Shown: one piece after another, positions 19,666 to 29,191 of the stretch
Position numbering within the stretch: the first letter of the stretch is position 1
How the letters are laid out: each line of letters begins with the position of its first letter
DNA from: a virus
Virus record (IMG/VR): IMGVR_UViG_3300025159_000223
Coordinates: 1 to 32,397 of that record
Strand: one strand, 5' to 3'
Length of the DNA: 32,397 bases
The notes under the pieces: model-generated
What the model was told of the DNA's origin: nothing
Seen by the model: the letters and a program-made list of their open reading frames with translations, nothing else
Databases searched by the model: none
Translations under genes and position numbers: made by a program

Positions 19666-20990
19666 CCGAACAAGCAACCTGGCTACGTTGGCTGAGGATG
19701 GGACGCGAGAACGTCGCGTGGGGCACGGCGCCGGCGAACGAGCTCGAATACAATATGAACGCCGGTTTATGGTATTCGTTCATCACGGCTTCGCCGCTCG
19801 GCGCGCTCAAGCGTATCGAGGCCAAACATCGCAGCAAGGGATCAACAGGCCTGCGCAGCATCGATCAGCATCTGCCGGTGAGCGCCGCGCATCGCAGCGA
19901 AGGCACGCTAGAAGTTCCGTTCGTATCGGATGTCGGCGGACTGTTGTTGCGCTGCGCGCTCGGCGCGGATTCGGCGGCGGATACCAATGATGCGGCGATC
20001 GTCACGGCCGGTGTGGTCAACGAGACGCCTGAAACGTTCGACGGCGGCGAACTCACACAACCGACCGCGACGAAGTATCCCTACGTCAAGTTCGTTCTCA
20101 CTGAGGATACACCGGGCACATGCAACGCAGGAACCATTGTCATTACCGGTACTGATCCATCTGATCGAACGATCTCAGAGACGATCGTCACACCAGCACT
20201 CACGGCAGCACAGTCGTACACGGTTTACAGCAAATTGAGCTACAAGACCGTGACGAGTATCGTCGTCACGGGCTGGGCGACGGGCACAGCCGCATTGACC
20301 GCAACGGGTATTGTCCAGACGGCACACACGATCACCTGTGCGGATACGAGTGATTCGCTCGCCATCGATGAGCATAGCGATCCGGCAGCGGGCAGCGGCA
20401 ACATTTGGCGTTACACGGGTGTGGTGATCCCGCAGCTCAATCTCGCGTTTGCGGCAACCGAAGAAGAAGGCCTGTTCGTGATCACGCCGACGCTTGCGGG
20501 CAAATTCCCGACAGCAATCGCGGACCCGACGTATCGATTGCCGCCGCTCACACCGTGGCCGTCGTGGGTCTGCTCGGTCACGCGCGGCGGGGCATCCTAC
20601 GCCAAAATACAGGCAGCGAATTTCCAGATCAACACAGGTACGCGATTGCGCCGTGCGGCCACTGGATCGCAAGATCCCGCGGGCAAAGTGGACGGCGGTC
20701 GATCGGTGGCAATCAGCGGCCGGCTATGGTTCGACGACACGACGGAGTACACAGATTGGGTGAACAACGCACTAGCAAACTACGAGTTCACTTTCACTTC
20801 ACCCTACAAAGTCACGAGCACGACGTATCAGAATCTGCTGCTGGAATTCACCGAGCTGGTCTGGCTCACACTCGATCCGGTCGAGGATGAGGGACTGATC
20901 GTCGCGGATTTCACCGCGTACACCAAAGCACATGCCAGCGATAACGTGATCAAGGCGACACTCGCGAATACCAAGAACGGGGTGCATTGA
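19662..20990 (+). CDS. Major tail (tube) protein with an Ig-like insertion
   Basis: A 442-residue protein. 'EGTLEVPFVSDVGGLLLRCA' near residue 80 and 'EYTDWVNNALANYEFTFTSP' with 'TYQNLLLEFTELVW' near the end fit phage tail tube proteins of the phiCTX/TP901 type that start with a long beta-barrel arm. Residues 140-215 ('TCNAGTIVITGTDPSDRTIS' and 'SYKTVTSIVVTGWATG') form an Ig-like module of the kind often inserted in tube proteins so that it decorates the tail outside. It is followed directly by the chaperone genes. The ATG overlaps the previous stop. Confidence 0.8.
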   Translation: MTEQATWLRWLRMGRENVAWGTAPANELEYNMNAGLWYSFITASPLGALKRIEAKHRSKGSTGLRSIDQHLPVSAAHRSEGTLEVPFVSDVGGLLLRCALGADSAADTNDAAIVTAGVVNETPETFDGGELTQPTATKYPYVKFVLTEDTPGTCNAGTIVITGTDPSDRTISETIVTPALTAAQSYTVYSKLSYKTVTSIVVTGWATGTAALTATGIVQTAHTITCADTSDSLAIDEHSDPAAGSGNIWRYTGVVIPQLNLAFAATEEEGLFVITPTLAGKFPTAIADPTYRLPPLTPWPSWVCSVTRGGASYAKIQAANFQINTGTRLRRAATGSQDPAGKVDGGRSVAISGRLWFDDTTEYTDWVNNALANYEFTFTSPYKVTSTTYQNLLLEFTELVWLTLDPVEDEGLIVADFTAYTKAHASDNVIKATLANTKNGVH

Positions 20991-21457
20991 TGGCTCACAA
21001 CGGTTCACAGCCGTTCAAGAAGCGTGAGCGTATCAGACTCGATGCGCTCGGCAACGAGTTTCCAAATCACACTTGGATTTTCTGGTCATCGCCGACACCT
21101 GAAACGTGGCTCAAGCTGCTCGGCCCGTCGCGTCATCAGGATCAGATCGACATAGGTAAGCCGTGGGACGACGAGCAGTATCAGCAAGCTGAGCGCGAAT
21201 ACTTCGAGGCGATCGCCGAGATCGTCCTCGATACCGGCGAATCCGATATCGATTTGTCCTCATCTGATGCGGTGCGCAGTGCGTTTTTCAACGGTCAGCA
21301 CGACGTTGAGCTACTCGGCGCGATCATCACAGCTTACACCGTTCGCATTGCGCACCGCTTCCAGGACATGCAAAAAAAAGTATCGGCGCGGTCAGCCGCT
21401 ATCGCTGGCAGCTCAACCAAATCGCGGCAGGTTTCCAAGTCCCGGCGCTCATCCTAG
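20990..21457 (+). CDS. Tail assembly chaperone, short form (gpG-like)
   Basis: ATG 20990 overlaps the tail tube stop (TGATG). The unshifted product has 155 residues. 'FPNHTWIFWSSPTPETWLKL' and the helical 'YQQAEREYFEAIAEIVLDTG' fit the tail chaperones that lie between tube and tape measure genes. The last 25 residues after the A-run ('VSARSAAIAGSSTKSRQVSK') are low-complexity and basic, as in terminating short forms. A longer fusion is made by frameshifting at 21372-21379. Confidence 0.8.
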   Translation: MAHNGSQPFKKRERIRLDALGNEFPNHTWIFWSSPTPETWLKLLGPSRHQDQIDIGKPWDDEQYQQAEREYFEAIAEIVLDTGESDIDLSSSDAVRSAFFNGQHDVELLGAIITAYTVRIAHRFQDMQKKVSARSAAIAGSSTKSRQVSKSRRSS

Positions 21458-21633
21458 AGCGAATCGGTGACAGCTTGCCACCAGTCTTTCAATCGGCGGT
21501 GATCGCGCGCACGTACAATTTGGCGATGGGGGCAACCTTGTCGCATTTTGATGTCGATCGGATGGGGATGTTCGAGCGGCAAGAACTGATTTTGATCGCA
21601 CGCAACGTGGACTTGCTGAGCGGGCCGACATAA
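20990..21633 (+). CDS. Tail assembly chaperone, frameshifted long form (gpGT-like)
   Basis: A -1 shift on the eight-A run at 21372-21379 joins codons 1-130 of the short form to a second frame (21379-21633) of 84 residues with clear coding character: 'YRWQLNQIAAGFQVPALILE', 'AVIARTYNLAMGATLSHFDV' and 'FERQELILIARNVDLLSGPT'. That frame has no start of its own near the junction and fills the otherwise empty stretch before the tape measure ATG. This is the conserved G/GT arrangement: both forms bind the tape measure protein during tail assembly. The fusion would have about 214 residues. Confidence 0.85.
21372..21379 (+). promoter_or_regulatory. Slippery A8 sequence for programmed -1 frameshift
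   Basis: Eight consecutive A follow CATGC. In the zero frame the codons are CAA-AAA-AAA-GTA; A-AAA-AAA is a permissive heptamer for tandem slippage. The -1 frame remains open for 84 further codons and encodes the T part of the tail chaperone, whereas the zero frame stops at 21457. Confidence 0.85.
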
Positions 21634-21637
21634 CGAC

Positions 21638-23143
21638 ATGGCAACGAATAAGACATTCGACATCATACTCAGGAGCAAGTACACGCCGGAGGGCGTGCGC
21701 GGTGCGTTGGCCGGTCTCAAGTCCATCGGTGAGGCTGGCTTCTTCATCCGGCAGGGGTTGATCGCGCCGTTGCAGCAAGCGGGTGCGATGCTGCTAGACT
21801 TCATCGGCGCAGCGAATCCCGAACGCATCAAACAGCTCAGTGACGCATTTGCCGAAGTCAAGGTTGCCATCGGCAGCTTATTGGATGATGTTCTCGGCCC
21901 GACGATCAGTGAATTAACGCGGCTCATCCGTCAAGCAACGTTGTTGACAAATGCCAGCAAGAACCTCGAACCCATCTACGCAGACTTCTTCGAGACGATG
22001 AAGCGCGAGGGTAAGGACGCGGCTGACATCGTTGACGAGATTGGCGCAGCGTCGAAACGAGCTGTGGATCAACTCGCTGAAGGCATTCGACAGAATCCAC
22101 TCGCAACCATCGGCGTACAGGCGAAGGACGCCGCGATCAGCACGGAACAGTTCCGTGAGATCATCTTGCAGACATCGGGAACGCTCGAACAGTATCTTGC
22201 ATTACTGAAGCGTGCTGGCATCGGTTATCAAGACTTGGCGGCTGAGATTCGCCGATTCAACGAGGCCAAAGGTATCGAGATCATGCCCGCGGCCGATCTG
22301 ATGCGTGGGCAGCAAGGGCTGATGGAAACTGCGCGCAAGGTCGAACAGGGGTTGACCGACATCCGCACCGGCGCGGCCACACAGCGTTCACGGCTGCTCA
22401 TGGACATTGCAATTCGCGAGTCGGATCGACTCGCTGATCTCGCGCGCCGAAACGCGCAGCAGATGGCCGACATCGATGCTCAACGCATTCAGGCTCTACG
22501 CGATGCCGAGACCGAATTGGCTGCGCAGCTATCCAGCATCGATCAGGAGTCGGCGCGCTCACGCATCAGAATAGAAGAAGACTATCAAGAACGGCTGAGG
22601 CAGATTCGGCAATCATCTGATCAATCGATTGAAGAAGCGATTCGCCGACGTGACGCGCGCGGTCTGGCACTGGCACTTAACGCACGCAAGCAGCAGATCG
22701 GCGATGCAACGCGGGATCGAGATCGATCCTTGCGCGATGATGCCGAGAACACTGCGCGGCAGCGTGCTGAAGCGCAACGGCAAGCTGAGGAACGCAGACG
22801 ACAAGCCGAGGAATCGGCGCGGCAAGCCGTCGAAGTCATCCGGCAGCAGAGCGACGATTCAGCGCGTGAGGCACGCATCGGGTACGATCGGCAGCTGCGC
22901 GATTTCAACCTGGCAACTGTGAGACGGCTGCAAGATGCACAAGTTGCTGGAGTGAAAGAGCTGCAAGGCGCACAAACCAACTTGCGCAAGATCGAGGATG
23001 CTTGGCGCGGCCACTTCCGGCGCGTCAACGACATCATCCGTACCGAGACGGCTGAGAACTCAACATTATTCGACGCATATCGGCGATACATCAACAACAT
23101 CTTTACCAAGCTGCTAGGGCATCAGTTGCCCGCACCGAAGTGA
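21638..23143 (+). CDS. Tape measure protein (short)
   Basis: A 501-residue protein directly after the chaperones. The N-terminus has 'GVRGALAGLKSIGEAGFFIR' and 'LLDFIGAANPERIKQLSDAF', and most of residues 230-460 is a long Arg/Gln/Ala-rich coiled coil ('QRAEAQRQAEERRRQAEESA'). Such proteins fill the tail tube and set its length, at about 0.15 nm per residue; 501 residues would mean a tail of roughly 75 nm, at the short end for siphoviruses. No lysozyme or peptidase domain is visible. Confidence 0.85.
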   Translation: MATNKTFDIILRSKYTPEGVRGALAGLKSIGEAGFFIRQGLIAPLQQAGAMLLDFIGAANPERIKQLSDAFAEVKVAIGSLLDDVLGPTISELTRLIRQATLLTNASKNLEPIYADFFETMKREGKDAADIVDEIGAASKRAVDQLAEGIRQNPLATIGVQAKDAAISTEQFREIILQTSGTLEQYLALLKRAGIGYQDLAAEIRRFNEAKGIEIMPAADLMRGQQGLMETARKVEQGLTDIRTGAATQRSRLLMDIAIRESDRLADLARRNAQQMADIDAQRIQALRDAETELAAQLSSIDQESARSRIRIEEDYQERLRQIRQSSDQSIEEAIRRRDARGLALALNARKQQIGDATRDRDRSLRDDAENTARQRAEAQRQAEERRRQAEESARQAVEVIRQQSDDSAREARIGYDRQLRDFNLATVRRLQDAQVAGVKELQGAQTNLRKIEDAWRGHFRRVNDIIRTETAENSTLFDAYRRYINNIFTKLLGHQLPAPK

Positions 23144-23146
23144 TCT

Positions 23147-23479
23147 ATGAGCATGCAAATCGATGGAAACAACCTGCCGCGTGATCCGTACGACGTGCGT
23201 TGGGAGCCGAAAGAAGTCATCGACCGCGCGCACAGCGGCAAGCCGTTGCGCAACGCGTATCGACGCGTGGTACTGATGTTCGACGATCTCACACCAGCGG
23301 ACTTCAACACGATCGCGGCGTACGATGATGGCGGTGCACACACCGTCACGATCCCCCACCCCACCACCGCCGCATACACCGCGTATGCAGGCGCGTACTT
23401 CCGTGTCTCGCGACCGCACTCGTTTCAGGACATTCACACTGAGGATATCGAATTCGAGGTCAGTTGGGTGGTGGCATGA
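23147..23479 (+). CDS. Distal tail/tail tip protein, small
   Basis: A 110-residue protein starting four bases after the tape measure stop (ATG 23147; 23153 is possible). 'LMFDDLTPADFNTIAAYDDG' and 'YFRVSRPHSFQDIHTEDIEF' with 'EVSWVV' fit the small beta-barrel proteins that begin the tail tip in many siphophages. The stop overlaps the next start (ATGA), so the ratio with the tail tip hub gene may be fixed by coupling. Confidence 0.65.
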   Translation: MSMQIDGNNLPRDPYDVRWEPKEVIDRAHSGKPLRNAYRRVVLMFDDLTPADFNTIAAYDDGGAHTVTIPHPTTAAYTAYAGAYFRVSRPHSFQDIHTEDIEFEVSWVVA

Positions 23480-26400
23480 GAACCGCGCTCACTGCCGACG
23501 AACTGACCTTGTTGAGAAGTGAGATTCACGGCACGCGGCTCTATCTCGGTGTGCACAAGCCGGCCAGCATTTTCACCGCACGGGTAGCTGGCGCCGTCTC
23601 TTATCCCCTCTATCAAATTGCCTTCGATGGCGGCAGCCCAGCATCCGGCTCGATCATCAAGAGTGGGATGACGCTATGGATCGGTTCGGCGGCTGGCCTG
23701 CGCGACAAGGGTCAGATGCGCGTGCGCGGCGATCAGACGGCAGCGGCTACAGGCAACCTTGCGGTATCCGAACTCGGCAACTATGCGATCGATATCGACG
23801 ACAATGACTATTTGACAGTGGTCGAGGATTACCGCATCGCCGCGAAGTTTCCGCGCTATTCGGGTGGCGCGTGGAAGATGGATTACGACATCGCGTTCAC
23901 TGCAAGCGGATCGGGTAACAATGTTAAGCCGAATCAGGAGTATGGGCCACTCGCACGCATCGGCCCGGCAGCAGTGGGATTCTTGGAGTCTAACCTATGT
24001 CGCCTGCGCTACGTTGGCGAGCGCAGCGCAGCATATAGTCCGAGCAACTCAATCAGCGTCTACGCGTGGACATTCCCCGGCACAGCGAATCCAGCGACTT
24101 CGGCAGTGCAAGGCACAAGCGCATCGCCAATCGTGATCGACTACTCGGCAGCCATCCCCGCTGGACGCTATCACGATCTGATGATCACTGAGAATACAAC
24201 GCTAAAAACGCATGTGGGTCGTCGGCTGACATTCATCTTCGAGCGCAGCGGCGCAAACGCGCCGTTCGACGCCGAACTCGTCAGCTCGATCAGCGGCGGC
24301 CCTGATCAAGGCGGGTACACGACAACTGTACGTGTGATCAATACGACATCCGATCAAACATCATTCCCCGATGGTGCGCACATCGTATTGTTTGAGGAAG
24401 CATTGTATGCCGATGATGCAGGCAGCGGCAACATCGACCGCTACTTCTACATCACTGATGCAAGTGGTGCATTCACGATCGGCGAGACAGTTACGGGCGG
24501 CACATCTGGTGCAACGGGTACAGTCATCTCGGCTTCTAGCACGCTGATCAAGATTCGCACCACGAAGGCATTTCACACGCAAGAGATTGTCACGGGTGGC
24601 ACGAGCGGCGCAACGGCGCGCCTGCGCAGCGCCAGCGTCGGCGGCAATTATCCACACCGGACGAATGTTGTGCTTGAAGGCTGGATCGTCGATGAGACGG
24701 TACGCAAGGACCCCGAAACGGGTGACATCGAGTTTGAGGTCGTGACCGTCGATGGTGTCATGCGCGGTGAGGAATCGTATCCGGTGGCACTCACGAATCG
24801 CACCAACACGGCCAAGCTCGTCTCGTGGGAGGACTTCTATCAGTTGACGCTCGACCGTGTGCTATTGCATTTCGCCAAGTGGCGCTCGACGATCAGTGAA
24901 GTTGTGGATGTGACGCTGCATGGTGATCTGGTTGCCAGTTCACCGGCCGGCGCTGAGATCGTGAAGTATTGTGATATGGATCAAGGAAACTTGTTCGACC
25001 AGATCAGCACTTGGTATGTGCAAACGATGCTCGGATGGATAACTAGTGATTTGCAATCGGGACTGTACGGTGAGTTGGATGCGCAGATCGATGATACTGT
25101 GCGCGCTGGCATCCCAACTGCTTGGACGGTGGCATCCGGTGATCGCGCTGGCACGCTAGAGATCGGTCGGCGTGCTCATCGCAAGCTCAACTCTCAAGTG
25201 ACGCTGTACGGTGTGGACTATCGCACACCACTGGGCAGCCGATCACCGGATGATCCGCACGATTACGAGGGTGGACTTGAAGAGATCACTGAAGGCATCG
25301 CCTCACCCGATCAAGCCACACTGAGCTTGTGGGCGGGCAACCTACGAGCCAAACGGAACAACGTATATCCGAGCGTCGATCATCGCTGGATGGGCTATTG
25401 GCGAATCGATGCTGTGCCGCAGTCATACATCGTCGAGTCGCTCGGTGCATCGGATACGATCCGCGGATTCGTGTGGTCGAGTTTCAAGCTGATTCCGCGC
25501 ACGTTGGGCTTGGAGTATCGCGGCGGGATGCTGCTTGCTTCATCCGATTGCGAGGGGCAAACGCAAGGTCTCGGTGGTGCAGCGATCACGTTTCCGCCGG
25601 TGTCCGATCCGCCTGATCCGATCTCGCCGCCACCGATTGAGCCGGGCAAACCGCCCGGCTGGATTAGTGATGCGAGTGAGATCGTGTTCATCGCGTGGAC
25701 AACCGATATCGGTGCGGCACAACATCTATTCTGGTCAGGCGACTTCTTCGCCGGTGGGCAGCCGACGTACATCGAGGTTGCGAAACCAGCGAGTTCCGGC
25801 ACGCTGAGCCGCGCGCAAGCATTGCGCGATGGCTCACTGGCATTCGTCCAGAACAGTGCGAAGAACATTTGGCAGACGGCGAACATCGGCGTCGCCTCAC
25901 CCACTTGGTCGGCGATCTTGACTATGGGATCAACTGCATGTCTCGGTGGCAATGTCGCCAGCGCCAGCTATATGCGAATTATTGGCCTCGCGTTATACGT
26001 ATCAGGTACAACGAGCAACAGCAAATATTTTCATGGCAAGTGGGACGGCAGCACGTGGACATTCACCGAGGTGCTGCACTTTGAGTCGATGGATTTGGAT
26101 GAAGGGCCATTTCATAGCCATTATTTTGCCTATCAGACCACGCCGATCAAGCTGCGCGAGGCGACAATCACGGGAACAGTCATCGATACCTACAATAGCG
26201 TGACATTGAATCACTCTGCGTGGCGCAGACATGATGCCATCAGTGCGATAGCGATTAAGCGCATCGCGGCAGATCTTCTTGGCAATTGGTTCATCCGCAA
26301 CATGATGACAGCAACGAATATCTTCACGACAGTTGTTCCGAATGGATCACTGTTAAAGGGTGCATTGTATGGCGATCAACTCTGCTTCCCGGATGGCAAT

Positions 26401-26658
26401 GGCGTAGCACGTGTGGCTGACGATGGCGTGACCTTTGCCGCGCGCTCGACCTGGCAACCGGGCACGATTCTACCGGCGCAGGTGCGCGGCGGAGATACGC
26501 TGGTGTGGCTTGTGAAGCAGACTGCCATAGCTAATGTGTTCGCACGCATCAGCGATGACGGATTCGCTACGGCGGGCACAGACATGAGCGGCAACTTTTG
26601 GACTGAGCTATACTCAAGCCAGTTCAATCTGGCTGATGTATGCTTGATCTTCAGGTGA
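23476..26658 (+). CDS. Large tail tip/baseplate protein
   Basis: The ATG at 23476 overlaps the previous stop. The 1060-residue product has a beta-rich N-terminus with 'LYLGVHKPASIFTARVAGAV', a domain near residues 326-391 with two copies of 'TGGTSGATxx' ('GETVTGGTSGATGTVISA', 'EIVTGGTSGATARLRSA'), a central part resembling tail hub proteins ('MDQGNLFDQISTWYVQTMLG'), a Pro-rich hinge ('PPVSDPPDPISPPPIEPG') and a beta-propeller-like C-terminal half with repeated Trp/Asp strands. Size and position after the distal tail protein fit a tail hub fused to a receptor-binding or host-surface domain. Domain names are inference. Confidence 0.7.
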   Translation: MRTALTADELTLLRSEIHGTRLYLGVHKPASIFTARVAGAVSYPLYQIAFDGGSPASGSIIKSGMTLWIGSAAGLRDKGQMRVRGDQTAAATGNLAVSELGNYAIDIDDNDYLTVVEDYRIAAKFPRYSGGAWKMDYDIAFTASGSGNNVKPNQEYGPLARIGPAAVGFLESNLCRLRYVGERSAAYSPSNSISVYAWTFPGTANPATSAVQGTSASPIVIDYSAAIPAGRYHDLMITENTTLKTHVGRRLTFIFERSGANAPFDAELVSSISGGPDQGGYTTTVRVINTTSDQTSFPDGAHIVLFEEALYADDAGSGNIDRYFYITDASGAFTIGETVTGGTSGATGTVISASSTLIKIRTTKAFHTQEIVTGGTSGATARLRSASVGGNYPHRTNVVLEGWIVDETVRKDPETGDIEFEVVTVDGVMRGEESYPVALTNRTNTAKLVSWEDFYQLTLDRVLLHFAKWRSTISEVVDVTLHGDLVASSPAGAEIVKYCDMDQGNLFDQISTWYVQTMLGWITSDLQSGLYGELDAQIDDTVRAGIPTAWTVASGDRAGTLEIGRRAHRKLNSQVTLYGVDYRTPLGSRSPDDPHDYEGGLEEITEGIASPDQATLSLWAGNLRAKRNNVYPSVDHRWMGYWRIDAVPQSYIVESLGASDTIRGFVWSSFKLIPRTLGLEYRGGMLLASSDCEGQTQGLGGAAITFPPVSDPPDPISPPPIEPGKPPGWISDASEIVFIAWTTDIGAAQHLFWSGDFFAGGQPTYIEVAKPASSGTLSRAQALRDGSLAFVQNSAKNIWQTANIGVASPTWSAILTMGSTACLGGNVASASYMRIIGLALYVSGTTSNSKYFHGKWDGSTWTFTEVLHFESMDLDEGPFHSHYFAYQTTPIKLREATITGTVIDTYNSVTLNHSAWRRHDAISAIAIKRIAADLLGNWFIRNMMTATNIFTTVVPNGSLLKGALYGDQLCFPDGNGVARVADDGVTFAARSTWQPGTILPAQVRGGDTLVWLVKQTAIANVFARISDDGFATAGTDMSGNFWTELYSSQFNLADVCLIFR

Positions 26659-26663
26659 TCGAG

Positions 26664-28955
26664 ATGACATCGCTCAAGCAGCTTCAACAGCAGTTCAACA
26701 GCATTCAGAGTGTGCGGCAACCGGTGCGCAAGAAGTTTCAGGCGCTCATCGGCCACCCAGACGGATCAACTATCGATGATCCCGAACATGCAGGTTACGT
26801 CTTCATTCGCATCGACGGCGATAGCAACCGTGTGCGGCATGCACGCTGCCGTGCTGTTCTGCCGCGCTACAATCAGCCGGTGATCGTCGCATACTCGGAT
26901 GAACGACCCGGTACGCTGGAGGTTATTGATCTCAATGATGAGGCGTTTCCGCCGAACGCAGCAGGCACGGACACGAGCTATGACGGCTCGGCGCAGCTCG
27001 GCAAACACGCGGCTCAGCATGCGATGTTCGGCGGCGACACGACTTGGATCGATCTCAAGCAGATCGTGCCACTACGCACGCGGCCCGATAACCCTGTCTC
27101 GATGCAGGTGTACGTCGAATCCGGGCCATATCAATATCTCAATGGCTATAACTACTGGCCAGGCGGGTTGAGCAGCGACATGACAGCGCAAATTCCATCG
27201 AGTGCGCTCACGCAAATCTATCGCATCATTTACATCAATCCGACAACAAACGCATTGGCCTACATCAATAGTGCCGAGATGGCCGATGATCCTTACATGG
27301 CAAACTATGAAGGCATCCTCGATCTGATCCCGGTAACGAGTGTGCCATTGTCTGCCGTGCGGTTGCACAATGGAATGACGACTATCACTGAGACCGACAT
27401 CTATGATCTGCGCGCGATCATTGGATCGGCTCCGGGCACGGTGTCAGGATCGGGTGCGATCGCGCTGTGGTCGAACGTGCTGATCGTTGCAGGATCAGGT
27501 GGCGATTACACGACGATCCAGGCGGCGATCAATGCGGCGTCGAGTGGACAACTCGTTTTAGTCGCACCGGGTACGTATGCAGAGAACGATACTCTCAAAG
27601 ACGGTGTTGCAGTGAAATCGTTGGGCGTGTCTTTGGATACGATCATTGCTCCGGCGTCAGGCGTATCTGTAGCTGTGCCTGCCGGATCACATCGATTGCA
27701 TGGATTTCATTTGACGCCACCGGCAGGTCAAGTCGCGCTCAGTATCATCGGAGCCACCGGTGATCTTGAGGTCTTCAAGTGCTTCGTTGGCTCCAACGGG
27801 ACGAATGCCATTGATACATCAACGGCAGGAGCAGCCTTCGTCCTCACGCTAAGCGATTCGGCTATCGACGGCTCGATCAGTACGAAGGCTCAGATCAAGG
27901 CATTCGATTGCGAAATCACGGGCAATATTGCTCAAGTAGCCGGTGCAGGCGACATTATCCTACATGGCGGAAAGGTGCAGGGAAATATCACTCATGTCGC
28001 CGGTGCGACGATTTATATGCGCAATCTGCCAACCATTACAGGAACAGTCAGCGGAACGGGAACAGTCGTCGGTCCCTACCGCGATGGAAGCGGTAATGTC
28101 GTGATGCAGACTGGGTCGATCCTGACCATTGGGATTCTGAATCTGTCTGCCACCTCCAGTCAAATTGTGATGCAGTCAGCGGGCATCACGGGCACGCTGA
28201 CCTGGACCCCGGCCACGTCGGACAAGGTGATCACGCTGCCCAACCTCACTGGCACGCTGGCACTCGGCGCGGGCACACTCACGGTAGCAACAGCTAATAG
28301 TGTGGCGGTGGCTGATCACACGCATGCCATCACGTCCTCGTCGAGCCCCGGCGCGGCGGCGGCGATCCTGGCGAGCACGGCGGCAGGCTATCTACAATTG
28401 GCGCGGTTGGGGATAGGCATATCTCCAGGAAGTCCCATTCATGTCGGGGATGGAACGGCATTGCATTCAAGCATCGAATTGGGATCAGTCGACGTCCAGG
28501 CGTGGACGTGGAGTACGACGACCATTGGATTGAAGGGGATCGTCGCTTCCAGTGTAGCAGCAGGTAGAGCAACCTATTTTCTCGGCCAACGCGCACGCGG
28601 CACACTCGATGCTCCATCTATCGTGAGTGACAACGACCTAATGTTTGTGCTGCTAGGTTCTGGATACGATGGCGCTGCTATGATTGCATCAGCGGAGATT
28701 GTGTTTGCAGTGGACGGCACTCCTGGCATAAATGACATGCCGGGGCGTATCTCGTTTTTCACGACGCCGGATGGGTCGGCGACATTCTCAGAGCGAGTCC
28801 GCATTACAGCAGATGGCGGATTGGGAATCGTAGACGGTATCGCCGCGCCCGCCACATTATCAGGTTTTGCAAAAATCTATGTAGATAGTGCTGATGGGGA
28901 TTTGAAAGTCAAATTCGGCGATGGTATAGTCAAGACTATCGTCGTCGATACGTAG
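26664..28955 (+). CDS. Tail fibre/spike with pectate lyase-like beta-helix
   Basis: ATG 26664 has AGGTGA six bases upstream and follows the previous stop by five bases. The 763-residue protein begins with a baseplate attachment region to about residue 130, then 'LLNGYNYWP'-type fibre sequence, and from about residue 274 'GSGGDYTTIQAAINAASSGQ' and 'LVLVAPGTYAEN', a hallmark of right-handed parallel beta-helix (pectin lyase-fold) proteins, running to about 460. The C-terminal part has fibre repeats ('VADHTHAITSSS', 'ARLGIGISPGSPIHVGDG', 'ERVRITADGGLGI'). It should be the host-recognition spike and may hydrolyse surface polysaccharide; no catalytic residues are assigned. Confidence 0.8.
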   Translation: MTSLKQLQQQFNSIQSVRQPVRKKFQALIGHPDGSTIDDPEHAGYVFIRIDGDSNRVRHARCRAVLPRYNQPVIVAYSDERPGTLEVIDLNDEAFPPNAAGTDTSYDGSAQLGKHAAQHAMFGGDTTWIDLKQIVPLRTRPDNPVSMQVYVESGPYQYLNGYNYWPGGLSSDMTAQIPSSALTQIYRIIYINPTTNALAYINSAEMADDPYMANYEGILDLIPVTSVPLSAVRLHNGMTTITETDIYDLRAIIGSAPGTVSGSGAIALWSNVLIVAGSGGDYTTIQAAINAASSGQLVLVAPGTYAENDTLKDGVAVKSLGVSLDTIIAPASGVSVAVPAGSHRLHGFHLTPPAGQVALSIIGATGDLEVFKCFVGSNGTNAIDTSTAGAAFVLTLSDSAIDGSISTKAQIKAFDCEITGNIAQVAGAGDIILHGGKVQGNITHVAGATIYMRNLPTITGTVSGTGTVVGPYRDGSGNVVMQTGSILTIGILNLSATSSQIVMQSAGITGTLTWTPATSDKVITLPNLTGTLALGAGTLTVATANSVAVADHTHAITSSSSPGAAAAILASTAAGYLQLARLGIGISPGSPIHVGDGTALHSSIELGSVDVQAWTWSTTTIGLKGIVASSVAAGRATYFLGQRARGTLDAPSIVSDNDLMFVLLGSGYDGAAMIASAEIVFAVDGTPGINDMPGRISFFTTPDGSATFSERVRITADGGLGIVDGIAAPATLSGFAKIYVDSADGDLKVKFGDGIVKTIVVDT

Positions 28956-28966
28956 GAGTGGTTTCA

Positions 28967-29191
28967 ATGGACGATGTCATACCCGAAGTTAAACGTGCAG
29001 TGATCGAGCAAGAATCAGCCATGTGGAGAAACACGCGGTATCAGCTTCAACTGCGCCACCGCGTCAACAAAGCACTGGGAGCGGCGGATGTACTTGTGCA
29101 GATTGAGAAGGAGTTGGAGAAGTGTGAGAAGGCATTGGATGTGCTGGATGTCGTACTATCTGAACTGCGAAACGGCGAAGTGACCCCGTGA
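28967..29191 (+). CDS. Small coiled-coil protein, unknown
   Basis: ATG 28967 has AGGAG eight bases upstream, better than the in-frame GTG 28958. The 74-residue product is helical: an N-terminal helix, then 'AADVLVQIEKELEKCEKALD' with heptad spacing and 'VLDVVLSELRNGEV'. It lies between the spike gene and a cationic microprotein, in the region where many phages carry lysis or fibre-chaperone genes. No family is recognised. Confidence 0.6.
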   Translation: MDDVIPEVKRAVIEQESAMWRNTRYQLQLRHRVNKALGAADVLVQIEKELEKCEKALDVLDVVLSELRNGEVTP

